A DNA stretch of 64,000 bases from Falciphora oryzae (GCA_000733355.1 JNVV01000015.1:83645-147644), one strand, 5' to 3'. Positions 9,711-20,328 are shown, counted from the first letter of the stretch. The notes: a model not told the origin generated them from the letters alone. Translations and numbers: made by a program.

Positions 9711-10296
9711 TGTGGTCCTCTGTTGTCTGGGCGTGGGAGGCGTGGTGTTACGGTCGATATTGTTGAGGGCTATGTCGGTATCTCATTGCATCGTGTGGGC
9801 ACCAGGGAGTGTTCGGACTAGAGGCCCTCACAGTCAAGGAGGAAAATCTTAGGACGAAGGGGGTTCTCCCTCTGCCTTATATACAAGGTGCGATACCGAT
9901 GTCTTCTTTTAGTTCTCGAACTACCATGTCACTCTTCGTAACAAAAAGTCCTATCTCCAAGCAAACTGGGCAGAACTAACTGGGGCTTCTCAAAGAAACA
10001 TCGTGTACCGGCTGGGAGCCGCTACGGCAATACAAGGTTGCCAAGGTGGGAATCACCCGGGCCGGCGAGCAGCACAAATGCCGTCCTACGTTACATTGGG
10101 GGCCCGAAAGGACCCTGCAGCTACCGGTGATCCTAGACGAACAACCAGATTCCTCGAACCCGAGCAAACGTGGGGTAGATAACGACACACTGCCTTCCTC
10201 GAGAGCTGGATTAACCAATACACGTGTGCCTCGGAACTCAACGGCAGTCGTCAAGAATCAGGCCACGAACAAGACACAACAAGAGCAGAAAGCACA
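9711..10296. other. Divergent promoter region of nuclease-like and hydrolase genes
   Basis: This 586-bp stretch separates two genes transcribed away from each other. It holds a TATA box for the minus-strand gene; no other element is assigned. Confidence 0.5.
9876..9883 (-). promoter_or_regulatory. TATA box of the nuclease-like gene
   Basis: TATATAAG reads on the minus strand, 166 bp before the ATG at 9710. Position and orientation suit a core promoter with a leader of roughly 130 nt. This is pattern evidence only. Confidence 0.5.
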
Positions 10297-11201
10297 ATGG
10301 CGGCCACCACCAACGGACACTTCCCTCCGGAGTCGAACAACACCACGGCCACTCCCAACCCGAAAGCAGCAATCATCCTCATCCCCGGCGCCTGGCACCG
10401 CCCCCTCCACTTCGCCCCGCTCGCGACCGCCCTGCGCGAGGCCGGGTACGACGTCTCGACGCCAGCGCTCGCCACCGCGGGCGCGCCCGACGTGGTGCGC
10501 GGCCGGACGCACCTGGACGACGTCGCCGTCGTGCGGGATGTCATGCGGCCCTATCTCTCCAGCGGGCGCGACGTCGTGCTGGTTGGGCACAGCTACGGCG
10601 GCTTCGTGACGCCCGACGCCGCTGCCGGGTGCACGGTCGAGGAGCGGCGGGATCTGGGGTTAAAGGGTGGGGTCAAGGGGATTGTGCACCTGCAGGCGTG
10701 CGCGATGGCGGCGAGGGGGACATCGGTGATCATGGGGTTGTCTGGGGGGACGGGGGCGCTGGCTCCGTTCTATGAGGACCAGGTTGGTTTTCGCTGCCTG
10801 TCTGCTTTTTACGTCAGGGCGACGCAGGTCGGTCTAACACCGAAACTTTTACAAAACAGGACGGGCTCGGGGTGACCAAAGACTACTGCTGGTCCATCTT
10901 CTACGGCAATGTGGAAGAGAGTGTGGCAAAGGAGATGTTCGCCGCGACGAGCCGCCACCACAGCATGGCCTGCTTCTGGTCCGAGTGCCGAGTCGGGGCG
11001 GGCGAGGTGAGGACCCGGGTCGTGTACGTGGTGAGCGAGAAGGACATGTGCATCAAGCCAGAGGTGCAACATCGGCTCGCGGACGCAATGGGGCCGCGGT
11101 GCGAGAAGGTCAGCCTGGAAAATGCCGGGCATGCGCCGTGGCTCGAGGCGGAGGAGCTGCCGAAGCTGGTGGACATCCTGCGCGAGGTTGCTGATGCTTG
11201 A
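10297..11201 (+). CDS. Alpha/beta-hydrolase fold esterase-like enzyme
   Basis: Two exons, 10297-10782 and 10860-11201, split by a 77-bp intron (GTTGGT, TCTAAC, AACAG), encode 275 residues. The fold is clear: an oxyanion-loop strand (AIILIPGAWHRPLHF), the nucleophile elbow VGHSYGG with Ser near residue 100, an acid in VSEKD, and the C-terminal catalytic histidine in NAGHAPW. The triad is therefore complete. No signal peptide is seen, so it is probably cytosolic. The AB_hydrolase_6 type includes small esterases acting on xenobiotics or pathway intermediates; the substrate cannot be told. The first 20 residues are low-complexity and may be an extension. It shares a divergent promoter with the nuclease-like gene. 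Confidence 0.88.
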
Positions 11202-11513
11202 CGGCAGATATCCCCACTCTTGTGATCATGTAGACAATCCACAAAGTCAGCAGGATATCGGCGATGTACTGGATAACGTAAAGTCACCGGCTTGTCCTCA
11301 CTGCGCAAGACGTCCCGCGACCCGGGTTGTATATGCTTAGAATTTAAAGGGTATGGGTATCTCTCCCCTTCGGTATATGCCGGGGGGTATTAAACAGCTA
11401 GGTAAAATACAAAGGAAAACCTGGCGTCGGCCAAACAATTACCAATTACAACAAGAGTATGCTTAACCGTCGTGTCCGTCATGAGTCCATAGGCAGCCAG
11501 GAAGAACGACCCA
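11202..11513. other. Convergent intergenic region
   Basis: Three-prime flanks of the hydrolase and of the minus-strand gene at 11514-12101. Nothing else is seen. Confidence 0.45.
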
Positions 11514-12101
11514 TCAGCAAAACGGCCTCAGCTGCTCCACCTCCTCGACCTCGTGCGCGAACTTGCGATAGAACTGCGTGATGCCGTGCGCCCGGTGGTA
11601 CGCCACGAGCCGCGGGTACTTGCGCGTGACTATGCGTTCACGCTCCTCGTCCCCAGCCCCCCTCGCCCTGCCGTCGGGCCGCTCTCTCAACGCGGCGGCG
11701 ACCTCGCCCTCTGGCGAGCGCAGGCGGAGCAGGTACCGCCTCGCGCCCTCGGTCACGGAGCTGTGGGTTGGCCGGGATTGGCCGACGCGGTGGTGTGCGT
11801 GCTCGCGCATGTAGTCGAGGCGGCGCGCAAAGGCGTCGCGGCCCGGGCCGGCGCGGACGAGGTCTGCAAAGACGCGGGCCTCGGCCGAGTCCTCGTCCAG
11901 CATCAGCAGCACGGCGTCCAGGTCCTCGTCCGCCGCCGACTCCTCCGGGCTCGGCAGGTCCTGGACGACGTAGTAGGGGCATCCCGGGCGCGGGGTGAGG
12001 AGGCGCTCGGCGCTGGGGAGCTGGTGGTGGTGTTGTGAGGAGGACGCGATGCTGCTGGTATCGAGGGACGACGAGTCGCTGGAATCCGAGCACCACCACA
12101 T
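11514..12101 (-). CDS. Hypothetical protein, 195 residues
   Basis: A single uninterrupted frame runs from ATG 12101 to TGA 11514. The N-terminus is serine-rich (MWWCSDSSDSSSLDTSS) and followed by an acidic stretch (SPEESAADEDLDAVLLMLDED). The second half is rich in arginine, alanine and charged helices and ends KFAHEVEEVEQLRPFC. Codon choice is strongly GC-biased, like the neighbouring genes. No signal peptide, membrane span or known domain is visible. It may be a lineage-specific protein; some alanine/arginine-rich parts could reflect simple GC-rich sequence, so the gene is likely but not certain. Confidence 0.5.
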   Translation of the reverse strand: MWWCSDSSDSSSLDTSSIASSSQHHHQLPSAERLLTPRPGCPYYVVQDLPSPEESAADEDLDAVLLMLDEDSAEARVFADLVRAGPGRDAFARRLDYMREHAHHRVGQSRPTHSSVTEGARRYLLRLRSPEGEVAAALRERPDGRARGAGDEERERIVTRKYPRLVAYHRAHGITQFYRKFAHEVEEVEQLRPFC

Positions 12102-13428
12102 GGCGAAGGAGTGGTCGTGCGGCGGCCGGTGTTGTTAACCGTGTGTGGTATGGTATGGCATGGACGGACGGAGCCAGGGCGGGCGAGGGCGGCTGTTGTA
12201 TTTATTTTTTGTTCTTTTGCTTTTATTCTAGCGTACCGTTTGGGAAGCGATCATGGCGTTTAGACTTTGTTGTTATTGTTGTTGTTTGCTTGCTACATGT
12301 GCGGGAAGCAGGATCGTACCAGAGATTCTCGACGCATGGCGGGCACAGAGATCACACAGTTTGGCGGGCGGGAGGAATCAGTTGGTAAGGTGACGGCATG
12401 GCTCGAGGGTTCGGCGCGGCGGCAGCGGCAGGCAGGGTCCCGACTGGAGCCTAGCCCCCGGCCTCCGCGCTAACACAAAGGAAAAAAGGGAAAATCCTGC
12501 AGCGACCCTTGGCTAGACGTGCTAGAACGCCCCAGATCCCGGGCTTTTCGGGCTTTTCCCCATCACGCCATCCAAGGAACGCCTGGCTTGCCGCACCCCG
12601 GCGGCATCTCGACGATGCTATTGGGCGGGCTTGGCTCAATGGCCGGCGAGCAGGTCTTGTCCTGGGGTTTGCCACCCCTGTGCAGCGCCAACGCAAATTA
12701 TTTTTCTTTCACCCGCGGCATGCGAGCGCCTTTTTGTCCAACAACGGGTAAGACTCGAGTCCAGTCTCGGCCGATCTTCCCTCCATGTGGATTTCCTAAC
12801 ACAGATACACGAGTAGCACGTGCGGGACATTCTTTATTGAGGAGCGAGTTCTCCAGCCAGTCAGGCAGGACGAAGCAATACTCGATAGTCTACGGAATGT
12901 TACTCTGGCAGAGGGGCTGAATCCACCAGCTCCTGTAATGCCTACCATGAAATTAGACCGCGCAAGTGACACCTAGGGAACCCAGTAAGAGCAAGTGCCG
13001 GCGGGAGGATTGGAGCACGATTAAATGGGGATTAATACTAAGGATGCCTATCCAGAACCATTCGCGACCGCCCTGGATATGGACTGTGCTGAGGGTGGAG
13101 GTGGATATTCCATCTTTCCATAGGATCCTCGACATCCATCGAGACACTCGTCTCCGGCAGGGGTTACATGCAGCCTGTCCATGCTACCCGTATGCCGGCA
13201 ATAACCCCTGACGTTTGCACCACGGACGCAGATGCACGTCCAGCCTGTACTTCAGCCCAAAGAGAGCAAGGGCCACAGGCCTTTCAGGTGAAATTTTCAG
13301 TAGTCACTACACGGGACGAGAGTAGCGCCGTGACCGTGCTCCTCGACAGTGAAGGCCTTCCAACCACTTCTCCGTCTCTTCTGGCACATGCCATCCATTC
13401 GTCGGGCCGCCAGCTCCGACGCTGCTGC
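12102..13428. other. Intergenic, 1.3 kb, no gene recognised
   Basis: Contains the presumed promoter of the gene at 11514-12101 on its left. On its right it contains the frame continuation of the histidine phosphatase (to about 13307), which may be a lost C-terminal part. Other short frames look accidental. Confidence 0.45.
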
Positions 13429-14028
13429 TCAGCTCTTCAGAGAGGTCGAGTAATCTCTCCCGAATCGTCTAGCTCTCTCAATCACATATCCCTCGTCGTC
13501 GAGGTCACCAACACCAGCCGTGGCCCATCCTTCGATCCGACCTCTATCGCTTCCTCTCCCCCAAACTTCTTGTTGCTCGAGGATGCCGAGACCCACCAGG
13601 CCCGGGAAGCGGTGACGCAGCTCGTCGGGGCTGGACACGGTGTCGCAGGGAAGGTTGCCTGGCTCCCTGAGATCGAGATCCACTATCAGCCGGGCAGCAG
13701 GGGCGGCGGCGGCGGTGGAGGAGGCGAGAACACTATCGCTGTCGTCGTCATTATCCTCCCCCAAGCTTCCACCGACGCCGCCGCCGCCGACGCCCATGTA
13801 ACCGATCACCAGTGGCCCGAACACGATTAGCGTGGTCTCCAGCGCGCGAGTGAGTGGCGAGCTCAACACGACACCGACAGACGAGGAGGCAGCGGCCGGG
13901 AAGCTCTGGGCCAGGGCCGCGGCCTGGGCGAGGCCGTTTGTGGTCAGCGGCGGATCAGCCAGGGAGGTATCGTCGGATACTTCGTGCTTAGCCTCTGCAT
14001 GGCGGACGAGGTAAATGGTTGACGGCAT
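13429..14028 (-). CDS. Histidine phosphatase (phosphoglycerate mutase-like), probably truncated
   Basis: A 199-codon frame starts at ATG 14028. It opens with STIYLVRHAEAKHEV, the RHG/RHA motif holding the phospho-accepting histidine of the histidine phosphatase superfamily, and continues with SSPLTRALETTLIVFGP and LDLREPGNLPCDTVSSPDELRHRFP, both typical of the fungal family branch. The frame stops at 13429 soon after DDEGYVIERARRF. The second catalytic histidine motif (usually VVTHGG or similar), expected about 30 residues later, is absent from this frame and was not found in the other two. Another frame from about 13455 stays open to 13307 (LLDLSEELSSSVG...), which suggests a frameshift. Likely a decayed gene, or a sequence error. 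Confidence 0.65.
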   Translation of the reverse strand: MPSTIYLVRHAEAKHEVSDDTSLADPPLTTNGLAQAAALAQSFPAAASSSVGVVLSSPLTRALETTLIVFGPLVIGYMGVGGGGVGGSLGEDNDDDSDSVLASSTAAAAPAARLIVDLDLREPGNLPCDTVSSPDELRHRFPGLVGLGILEQQEVWGRGSDRGRIEGWATAGVGDLDDEGYVIERARRFGRDYSTSLKS

Positions 14029-14443
14029 TGTCGAGCGTAGAGTTTTCTATGACACTTTGAGACAAGACGACGACGGGATTTGAGGGAGAAATGGAAGCAG
14101 GACATCATCAATGTCGAAGCTCTAACAACTTCAACACGCCCCTCCACGACGGATATTTGGTGAGTTCCTCGTGCCCACGGCACGCCATCGAGGTGGGCTG
14201 CGGCGCCATTTACAACATCGATTTCCTAGTGGTTTATCATCACGCACCCACTCGCCGAATGCAGAATGGCGGCTGCTGGGTATACAGATCGCGGGCGCGG
14301 GAAGGAATACGCAAAGCGATATGAAAGGAAAAGATGGAATTGAAAATAGAGAAAAGAAAAATGCAAAAGCTCACTCAGCCGCCCTCTTTTGGGGCAAGCC
14401 TCGTTACGAAAACCCATTTTTGAGTTGGGTTTTCTACTATAGC
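14029..14443. other. Divergent promoter region, left part
   Basis: Upstream of the histidine phosphatase gene. It holds a possible hairpin around 14409-14433 (ACCCATTTTTGAGTTGGGT) and no gene. Confidence 0.4.
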
Positions 14444-14457
14444 TCTAAACCGCCGTC

Positions 14458-14585
14458 AAGGACGGATTCGAACCAGCGAGCTTGGGGTTTCCTGGCCCTC
14501 ACCCGTGGAAGAAGGTTATGACATTTTTTATACCACAGTTTGCACCCGTTCAACCACTCGGTTTGCTGCTGTGAGCTGTTGGAGG
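14458..14585 (-). repeat. tRNA-like sequence between direct repeats (SINE-like or tRNA relic)
   Basis: On the minus strand, a perfect B box (GGTTCGAATCC, plus coordinates 14464-14474) follows an A-box-like AACCGAGTGGTTG (about 14551-14563), as in Ser/Leu tRNAs; CCG and CGG can form the D stem. No good acceptor stem or anticodon arm could be folded. The segment is bracketed by TCTAAACCGCCGTC (14444-14457) and TCTAACCGCCGTC (14586-14598), differing by one base, like a target-site duplication. It may be a tRNA-derived SINE insertion or a decayed tRNA gene. Confidence 0.35.
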
Positions 14586-14598
14586 TCTAACCGCCGTC

Positions 14599-14911
14599 CG
14601 TGTGTGTAAAACCAGCGCGCGTGTCTTCGTCTGATGTTTGTCCTTCGCGTCGCTCCTTCCTATCACCAAGTTCACGGTGAGGCCCTGTCGAGTAATGGCA
14701 AGCCGCGACTGTTAGGTAAGCGAAGCCCCTGGGAAAGCGGGGCGCGGGGCAGCTGCCAAAGAAGCACGCTCAACGCCAGGCCGAGCTTGAGCACGACGTC
14801 ATTGAGCTTCAGCCGAGAAGAACAGCGAAAATAGCAAAACCTCAAATCAACCACCAAACACCAACACTGTTGATGGGATACAAAAAGTGATACAGAACAA
14901 ACCCAACCACC
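14599..14911. other. Promoter and leader of the PITH gene
   Basis: No coding potential is seen. The last 60 bases are A/C-rich (CAAACCCAACCACC before the ATG), typical of an efficient fungal start context. Confidence 0.45.
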
Positions 14912-15604
14912 ATGTCACACCACTGCCACGACGAGCACGGCGGCGACGACCACCACCACCACCACGTCGGCGGCGCCGAGCACGACCACTCGGACGACGT
15001 CACGCCGGCGCTGCAGAACTCGCTCCTCGGCCGCATCGACTTCGACCACATCATCACGCTCAACGAGGCCGAGCACGGCTCGGGCGCGGCCGTGGCCCGC
15101 AAGGACTGGACCCGCCGCCTGGACGCCACCCCGGAGCTGGCCAGCGACGCCGACGAGCAGCTGCTGATGCACGTGCCCTTCACGGGCCAGGTCAAGCTGC
15201 ACTCGGTGCTGCTGCGCACGTCGGACTCGCCCGCCGCGCCCAGGACGCTGCGCCTGTTCGCCAACCGGCCCGAGACGTTCGACTTTTCGGCCGCCGAGGA
15301 CCAGGAGCCCGTGCAGGAGTTCGAGCTGAGCAGGACCGCAGAGGTGCAGGAGCTGCCGGTCAAGCGCGCAAAGTTCGCCCAGGTCGCCCGCCTGGCCCTG
15401 TTCTTCCCGGACAACTTTGGCGAGGGCGAGGAGGACGTCACGCGCATCAGCTACCTCGGCTTCAAGGGCGAGTGGATGCAGTTGGGTCGCGCGCCGACGA
15501 ACATCATCTACGAGGCGGCCGCGAACCCCAGCGACCACGCACTCAAGGGTACCAACGTGAACCAGATGGGCAGTGGTATCGGAGGCAGGGGCCCGGGCAG
15601 CTAA
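14912..15604 (+). CDS. PITH domain protein
   Basis: One intronless frame of 230 residues. The first 28 residues are unusually histidine- and aspartate-rich (SHHCHDEHGG, HHHHH, EHDHSDD) and could bind metal. Then comes a full PITH domain: SLLGRIDFDHIITLNEAEHG, VPFTGQVKLHSVLLRTS, LRLFANRPETFDF, ARLALFFPDNFG and ISYLGFKGEW. The domain is named for proteasome-interacting thioredoxin proteins (TXNL1/PITHD1); it is a beta-sandwich that docks on the 26S proteasome. This protein lacks the thioredoxin part, like PITHD1. It is probably cytosolic or nuclear. The start is supported by the first ATG and a CCACC-ATG context. Confidence 0.94.
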   Translation: MSHHCHDEHGGDDHHHHHVGGAEHDHSDDVTPALQNSLLGRIDFDHIITLNEAEHGSGAAVARKDWTRRLDATPELASDADEQLLMHVPFTGQVKLHSVLLRTSDSPAAPRTLRLFANRPETFDFSAAEDQEPVQEFELSRTAEVQELPVKRAKFAQVARLALFFPDNFGEGEEDVTRISYLGFKGEWMQLGRAPTNIIYEAAANPSDHALKGTNVNQMGSGIGGRGPGS

Positions 15605-16428
15605 CCGAGCTCCCGTGGCAAATCGACTAGAAAAAATTCTTCTGCTGCCGGATGGCTTTCCTCGATACCCTTACGCTAGTTCGCGATTATGTACGATTTC
15701 GTTTAGATGTGTCAGTTTGTTTCCCTGGTACTCTTTAAATTCCCACGAACAAATAGAGAAGGAGAAGAATGGACGCTTCTCCTAGATTCATTAGCAACCG
15801 CTATTACACCTCGGGAGAATCGCATCTCCGGCCGAGTCTGGAGAGCGAATCGGGCTGAACACGGCACAGCATGTTGATAGCTATCGGTGACGATAGGTAC
15901 ACATCAACGGTCCAATGCAGAACCACGTTGGTCAGCATGCAGGCTCCTAGCCGCTTGCCTCCTCACCGCAGTCAGCCTCGGGGAAATCACATGAGCCCGC
16001 GTCCCTTTCGCGTCGGGACACATCAGTAATCATGTCCGTCGCGCGCGTACTAATCCTTGATTTTCCTCGCTTATCAGGCAGCAACGCGTGCTAAAGCGGA
16101 CGGAAGATGCCACTAGCGAGTGGCTGCCTGATGGTGACGGTGCCAAGAGAACGCCACCTTGTATGCGGGGTCGTTAGCGACGCTTTTCGGGCCCGTGGGC
16201 TGAGACGGAAGCTAGTAGCAAGAACGAAGCGGCCAAAAGCCGGTCGACACTAGCTCAAGGAGCCGCTCTCCTGAAGGTCCGGATGAAGTGTATAAGAGAT
16301 CGCCCAGGCCCAGACATGCCGGGTAGTGTATTCTAGCAGTCATCACCAAATCCAAGCACATCAATCCAGCAGTAATCATCCAGGTCGTTCTTGAAGCACG
16401 CTCTCGTCGTCCGAAACCAAAGCACCAG
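15605..16428. other. Intergenic, no gene recognised
   Basis: Three-prime end of the PITH gene and promoter of the YCII gene. TATAAGA at 16291-16297 is a possible TATA element. No coding frame stands out. Confidence 0.45.
16291..16297 (+). promoter_or_regulatory. Possible TATA element of the YCII gene
   Basis: TATAAGA lies 138 bp before the start codon at 16429. Weak pattern evidence. Confidence 0.3.
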
Positions 16429-16932
16429 ATGCCGCGCTACATCATCATCGTCAAGGCACCCGAGGCCTCCACGGAGGGCTGTGCCATCGCCAGCAAGGCC
16501 GACATGTTCGAGGCGATCGGCAAGTTCAACGCCGAGCTAGTCGCCGCCGGCGCCATGCTCGGCGGCGAGGGCTTACGCCCGTCAGCCGACGATGGCTACC
16601 GCGTGCACTTTCAGGGGCCCGACGGCGCCGAGCCCAGGGTGGAGAAGGGGCCGTTCCCATCCGAGAACCGTAGGTCTTGTCACTTTGCCCCTGCACCTAC
16701 ACCAAGCGTCTAACAGCTGAGGCGGTCCGCAACAGTCATGTCTGGGTGGTGGATCATCAAGACCAAGGACGTCGAGGAGGCGCTCGGGTGGGCCAAGAAG
16801 ATACCCTTCACCGAGGGCCATGTCGAGCTCCGGCGCATCTCCGAGATGGACGACTTTGATGGCGTCATGACGGAGGAGCAGAAGGAGAAGCAGCGCAAGA
16901 TGTGCGCCGATATCCAGGCACAGCAGAAATAG
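16429..16932 (+). CDS. YCII-related (DGPF) domain protein
   Basis: Two exons, 16429-16669 and 16736-16932, are joined over a 66-bp intron (GTAGGT, TCTAAC, AACAG) and give 145 residues. The sequence starts PRYIIIVKAPEASTEG and contains FNAELVAAGAMLGGEGLRPS, then MSGWWIIKTKDVEEALGWAK and EGHVELRRISEMDDF. This is the ferredoxin-like YCII/DGPF fold: strand, helix with A-G-x-L-x-G-E-G-L, and the G-(F/W)-W-x-I/L strand before a helix. Bacterial relatives are linked to sigma factors or dehalogenase-like roles, but most fungal members have no assigned reaction. No targeting signal is seen. The intron placement restores the diagnostic GWWIIKT strand in frame. Confidence 0.85.
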
Positions 16933-17766
16933 TGGCGGCAAGAATGTAGAGGGAACACGGTGTCAAATAGCAGGCAGCTGAAGGATGCCATCCCCATCAG
17001 GGGTGGGAAAGAAATGTTGGTGCTCCTGGAGCCTCGCCCGAGTAGGAAACCCCCTGGCGCGGACTATGATGGCCCAAAACTTGTTCTTGCAGCAGGCGGC
17101 AGAAATCGACGAGGCCGAAAAGGCCCGTCGATTTCGCCAATCCCATAGATAAATCACCAAAAGCCTCCTTCAGAATCCCGGCACAAGACGCGCCAGGACA
17201 AAAAGGCCCTCAGCGAGGCTGAGGACTCGAAGATGTGCGATTCCGAAGAAAGCGCCAGAGTGGCCGGCATGGGTGTGCTGCGTGTGCTGGAGGGCAATGA
17301 AGAATACGACGAAAGGAGTGCATCAAATGCGATCGCCGATAGAACGATGCCATTGACGAATACCTACTAAGTGCTGACCATCGGCATCTCAGCGCTTTCG
17401 TACAGCCAGAAGGCCAGCGCACGCCTACTTGTCAAGCAGCGACGTCCTGAAGCCGTCATTGACAAACACTCGGGGAAGAAAATTTTCGCGGCCAAGTGGA
17501 TGGCTGCTGAATTTTGTGCGACAGGGAGGTCGCCGCACGGACCATGCCAACTCGCTGCTCCCCTGGCGACCAAGCTACAGGGGTGCTACCAACAACACGG
17601 CGCCGATATCGGCCAAGTCGCGTTTACCCCTCGATGAACAGCCCAAATATCAAAACCTCGAGCTACCCCACCAGGCAGGCCTGCAAAGTAAAGCCTTGAG
17701 TTGAGACATCTCGAGGTAATCGAGAATCCCAAGTCGAACCAAGTAACAACTGCGACATTCTCCAAA
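16933..17766. other. Intergenic, no gene recognised
   Basis: Holds the LYS9 promoter. A GGCCGAAAAGGCC palindrome occurs near 17112. Open frames around 17370-17700 are short and domain-free. Confidence 0.45.
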
Positions 17767-20006
17767 ATGGCTTCCCAGAGCGTGCTTATGCTGTAAGTGC
17801 GCCCTAATGGCCTCCATCCCGATGCTCCAGGTTGCCGTCTTGTCTCGCTAACAGCCTTTCTTTCAGGGGGTCTGGCTTCGTGACCAGGCCCACACTCGAC
17901 GTCCTCTCTGATGCCGGCATCAAGGTGACCGTCGGTAAGCAAGCAGCCTATGCCTACCTCACTCGGGAGACGACGCCCTAACATCGAAAAACAACAAACA
18001 GCCTGCAGGACGCTCGAGTCGGCCAAGAAGCTGTCGGCCGGCGTCAAGCTCTCGACGGCCATCTCGCTCGACGTGACCGACGACGCCGCCCTCGACGCCG
18101 AGGTGGCCAAGCACGACCTTGTCATCAGCCTAATCCCCTACACCTTCCACGCCGCCGTCATCAAGTCGGCCATCCGCAAGAGGAAGCACGTCGTCACCAC
18201 CAGCTACGTCTCGCCCGCCATGCTCGAGCTCGACCAGGCCGCCAAGGACGCCGGCATCACCGTCATGAACGAGATTGGCGTAAGGATTTTGTTGTCTACA
18301 CTCGCTTGGAGGACAGGGGCTGACCAGGACGAAAACACACAGCTTGACCCCGGTATCGACCACCTCTACGCCATCTCCACCATCGAGAGCGTCCACAAAG
18401 CCGGTGGCAAGATCCTGTCGTTCCTGTCCTACTGCGGAGGTCTCCCGGCCCCCGAGTCCTCGGGCAACCCCCTGGGCTACAAGTCAGTCCACTCTGTTCC
18501 CCTCACGGGACGTACACCAATCATCCGCCGTATTCTAACCGGTTGTACACTGGCAGGTTCTCCTGGTCCTCCCGCGGTGTCCTGCTGGCCCTGAGGAACC
18601 CGGCCAGCCTCTACCAGGGCGGCAAGGTCGTCAACGTTGCCGGTCCCGGTAATCTCTCACCTCGGTAATCGACAACCCCAACTGTAGTCGCGCAGCTTTA
18701 CTAACAAGGACGACGCGGCAAAACAGAGCTGATGGCTACCGCCAAGCCCTACCACATCTACCCTGGTCAGTTTCTGCCATCCCCATGCTCGGCGAATTCC
18801 TATCTCAAGCTCTAACCCAAGCTGCAGGCTTCAACTTTGTCGCCTATCCCAACCGCGACTCCACCCCGTACAAGGAGCGCTACAACATCCCCGAGGCCGA
18901 GACCATCATCCGAGGTGTAAGTTTGAAGAGCAATTATTCCGCGCCCAAAACCATCGCCACCTCATCCGAGCCTTCCTTGCTCTGACCTTTGCGCTGACAC
19001 TCTTTCAGACCCTCCGGTACGGCGGCTTCCCCCAGTTCGTCAAGGTCCTCGTCGATATTGGCTTCCTCAGCGACGAGGAGCAGCCGTTCCTCAAGGAGGC
19101 CATCCCCTGGCGGGAGGCAACCCAGAAGATCGTCGCCGCCTCGTCGTCGTCCGAGAGCGACATCATCGGCGCCATCGTGTCCAAGGCCTCGTTCGAGGAC
19201 GCCGAGGAGCAGAAGAGGATAGTGGCTGGTCTCAAGTGGCGTAAGCTATTCCCTCTAGCACAGTATGACATTTATGGAACATAAGTCTAACACATGGCAC
19301 TGATCCGAGCTAGTGGGCGTCTTCTCCGACGCCAAGATCACCCCCAAGGGCAACCCACTCGACACCCTGTGCGCCACGCTCGAGGAGAAGATGCAGTTCG
19401 AGGAGGGCGAGCGCGACCTGGTTGTAAGTCCTTGCTTTGCCCCGGATGACCTTGCTGTTCTTCTAGATGTCCGACACTCACGCAATCTTTGACTTCTCCT
19501 TGCAGATGCTCCAGCACAAGTTCGAGATCGAGAACAAGGACGGCTCCAGGGAGACGCGGACCTCGACTCTGTGCGAGTATGGCGCCCCAATCGGCTCGGG
19601 CAGCTACTCGGCCATGGCCAAGCTCGTCGGAGTGCCTTGCGGCGTTGGTTAGTCACAGTCTCCCCGCTTTCTTCCTCCTCTTTCTTCCCCATATTCCCCC
19701 ATACCTTCTCATATTGCAAAGCAAATCAGTGATCACTGGTATAGTACAAGGCTGATGATGTTCGAATTCAATCCACACAGCTGTCAAGTTTGTCCTCGAC
19801 GGCACCATCTCCGACAGGGGTGTCCTGGCTCCCATGAACTCCAAGCTCAACGACCCGCTGATGAAGGAGCTCAAGGAGAAGTATGGGTATGTTGTTCCCA
19901 GTCCCTTTTATCTTTGCTCCACACTTCCATATTGTTCCTACATAAAGGACCTCTGCTAACCGAGATGTTTTGTAGAATCGAATGCAAGGAGAAGGTCGTT
20001 GCTTAA
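17767..20006 (+). CDS. LYS9: Saccharopine dehydrogenase (NADP+, L-glutamate-forming)
   Basis: Twelve exons: 17767-17792, 17867-17934, 18002-18279, 18343-18482, 18557-18648, 18727-18765, 18828-18916, 19009-19240, 19314-19423, 19506-19647, 19781-19886 and 19976-20006. All splice junctions hold frame and give 450 residues, close to yeast Lys9 (446). This enzyme makes saccharopine from 2-aminoadipate semialdehyde and glutamate, the penultimate step of the fungal alpha-aminoadipate lysine pathway. The NADP-binding Rossmann loop GSGFVTRPTLDVL spans the first intron. Further landmarks are HDLVISLIPYTFHAAVIKSA, SYVSPAMLELDQAAKDAGI, NEIGLDPGIDHLYAI, SYCGGLPAPESSGNPLGYKF and the substrate region SRGVLLALRNPA. 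No targeting signal; cytosolic. The intron number is high for a gene of this size. Confidence 0.97.
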
Positions 20007-20328
20007 AGCAATACCCCCTTTCACGCAAACGCCGGCATTCACAATGCAATACGAGATACTGGGTTTCGTAGATGCAGCCAACTTGAGCTTTCATGATCAG
20101 ACACGGCCGTTTTCGGCCAGGATAGACAAAAGTACAGTGGACAAGCAAATCCTTTCTTGCGCTAGGCGTCGGGTCGGGGGAATACGTACGAGATGGATAC
20201 CCGTGGCCCAATTTAAGGGACCTAAGTGATAGTGAAAGTCTGCCGAGTCTACTGTCGGGGGTATAAACCGTCCACAACTGCTCCAATCAGAACACAACGG
20301 TCATCAAGAGATACGCTCCACAGCCGGT
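20007..20328. other. Convergent intergenic region between LYS9 and RRN6
   Basis: Three-prime flanks of two genes pointing at each other. No other feature is seen. Confidence 0.45.

Noticed and set aside
13168..13830. Plus-strand frame of 220 codons antisense to the histidine phosphatase
   Set aside because: Mirror frame of the GC-rich coding strand; the opposite strand carries the recognisable family motifs.
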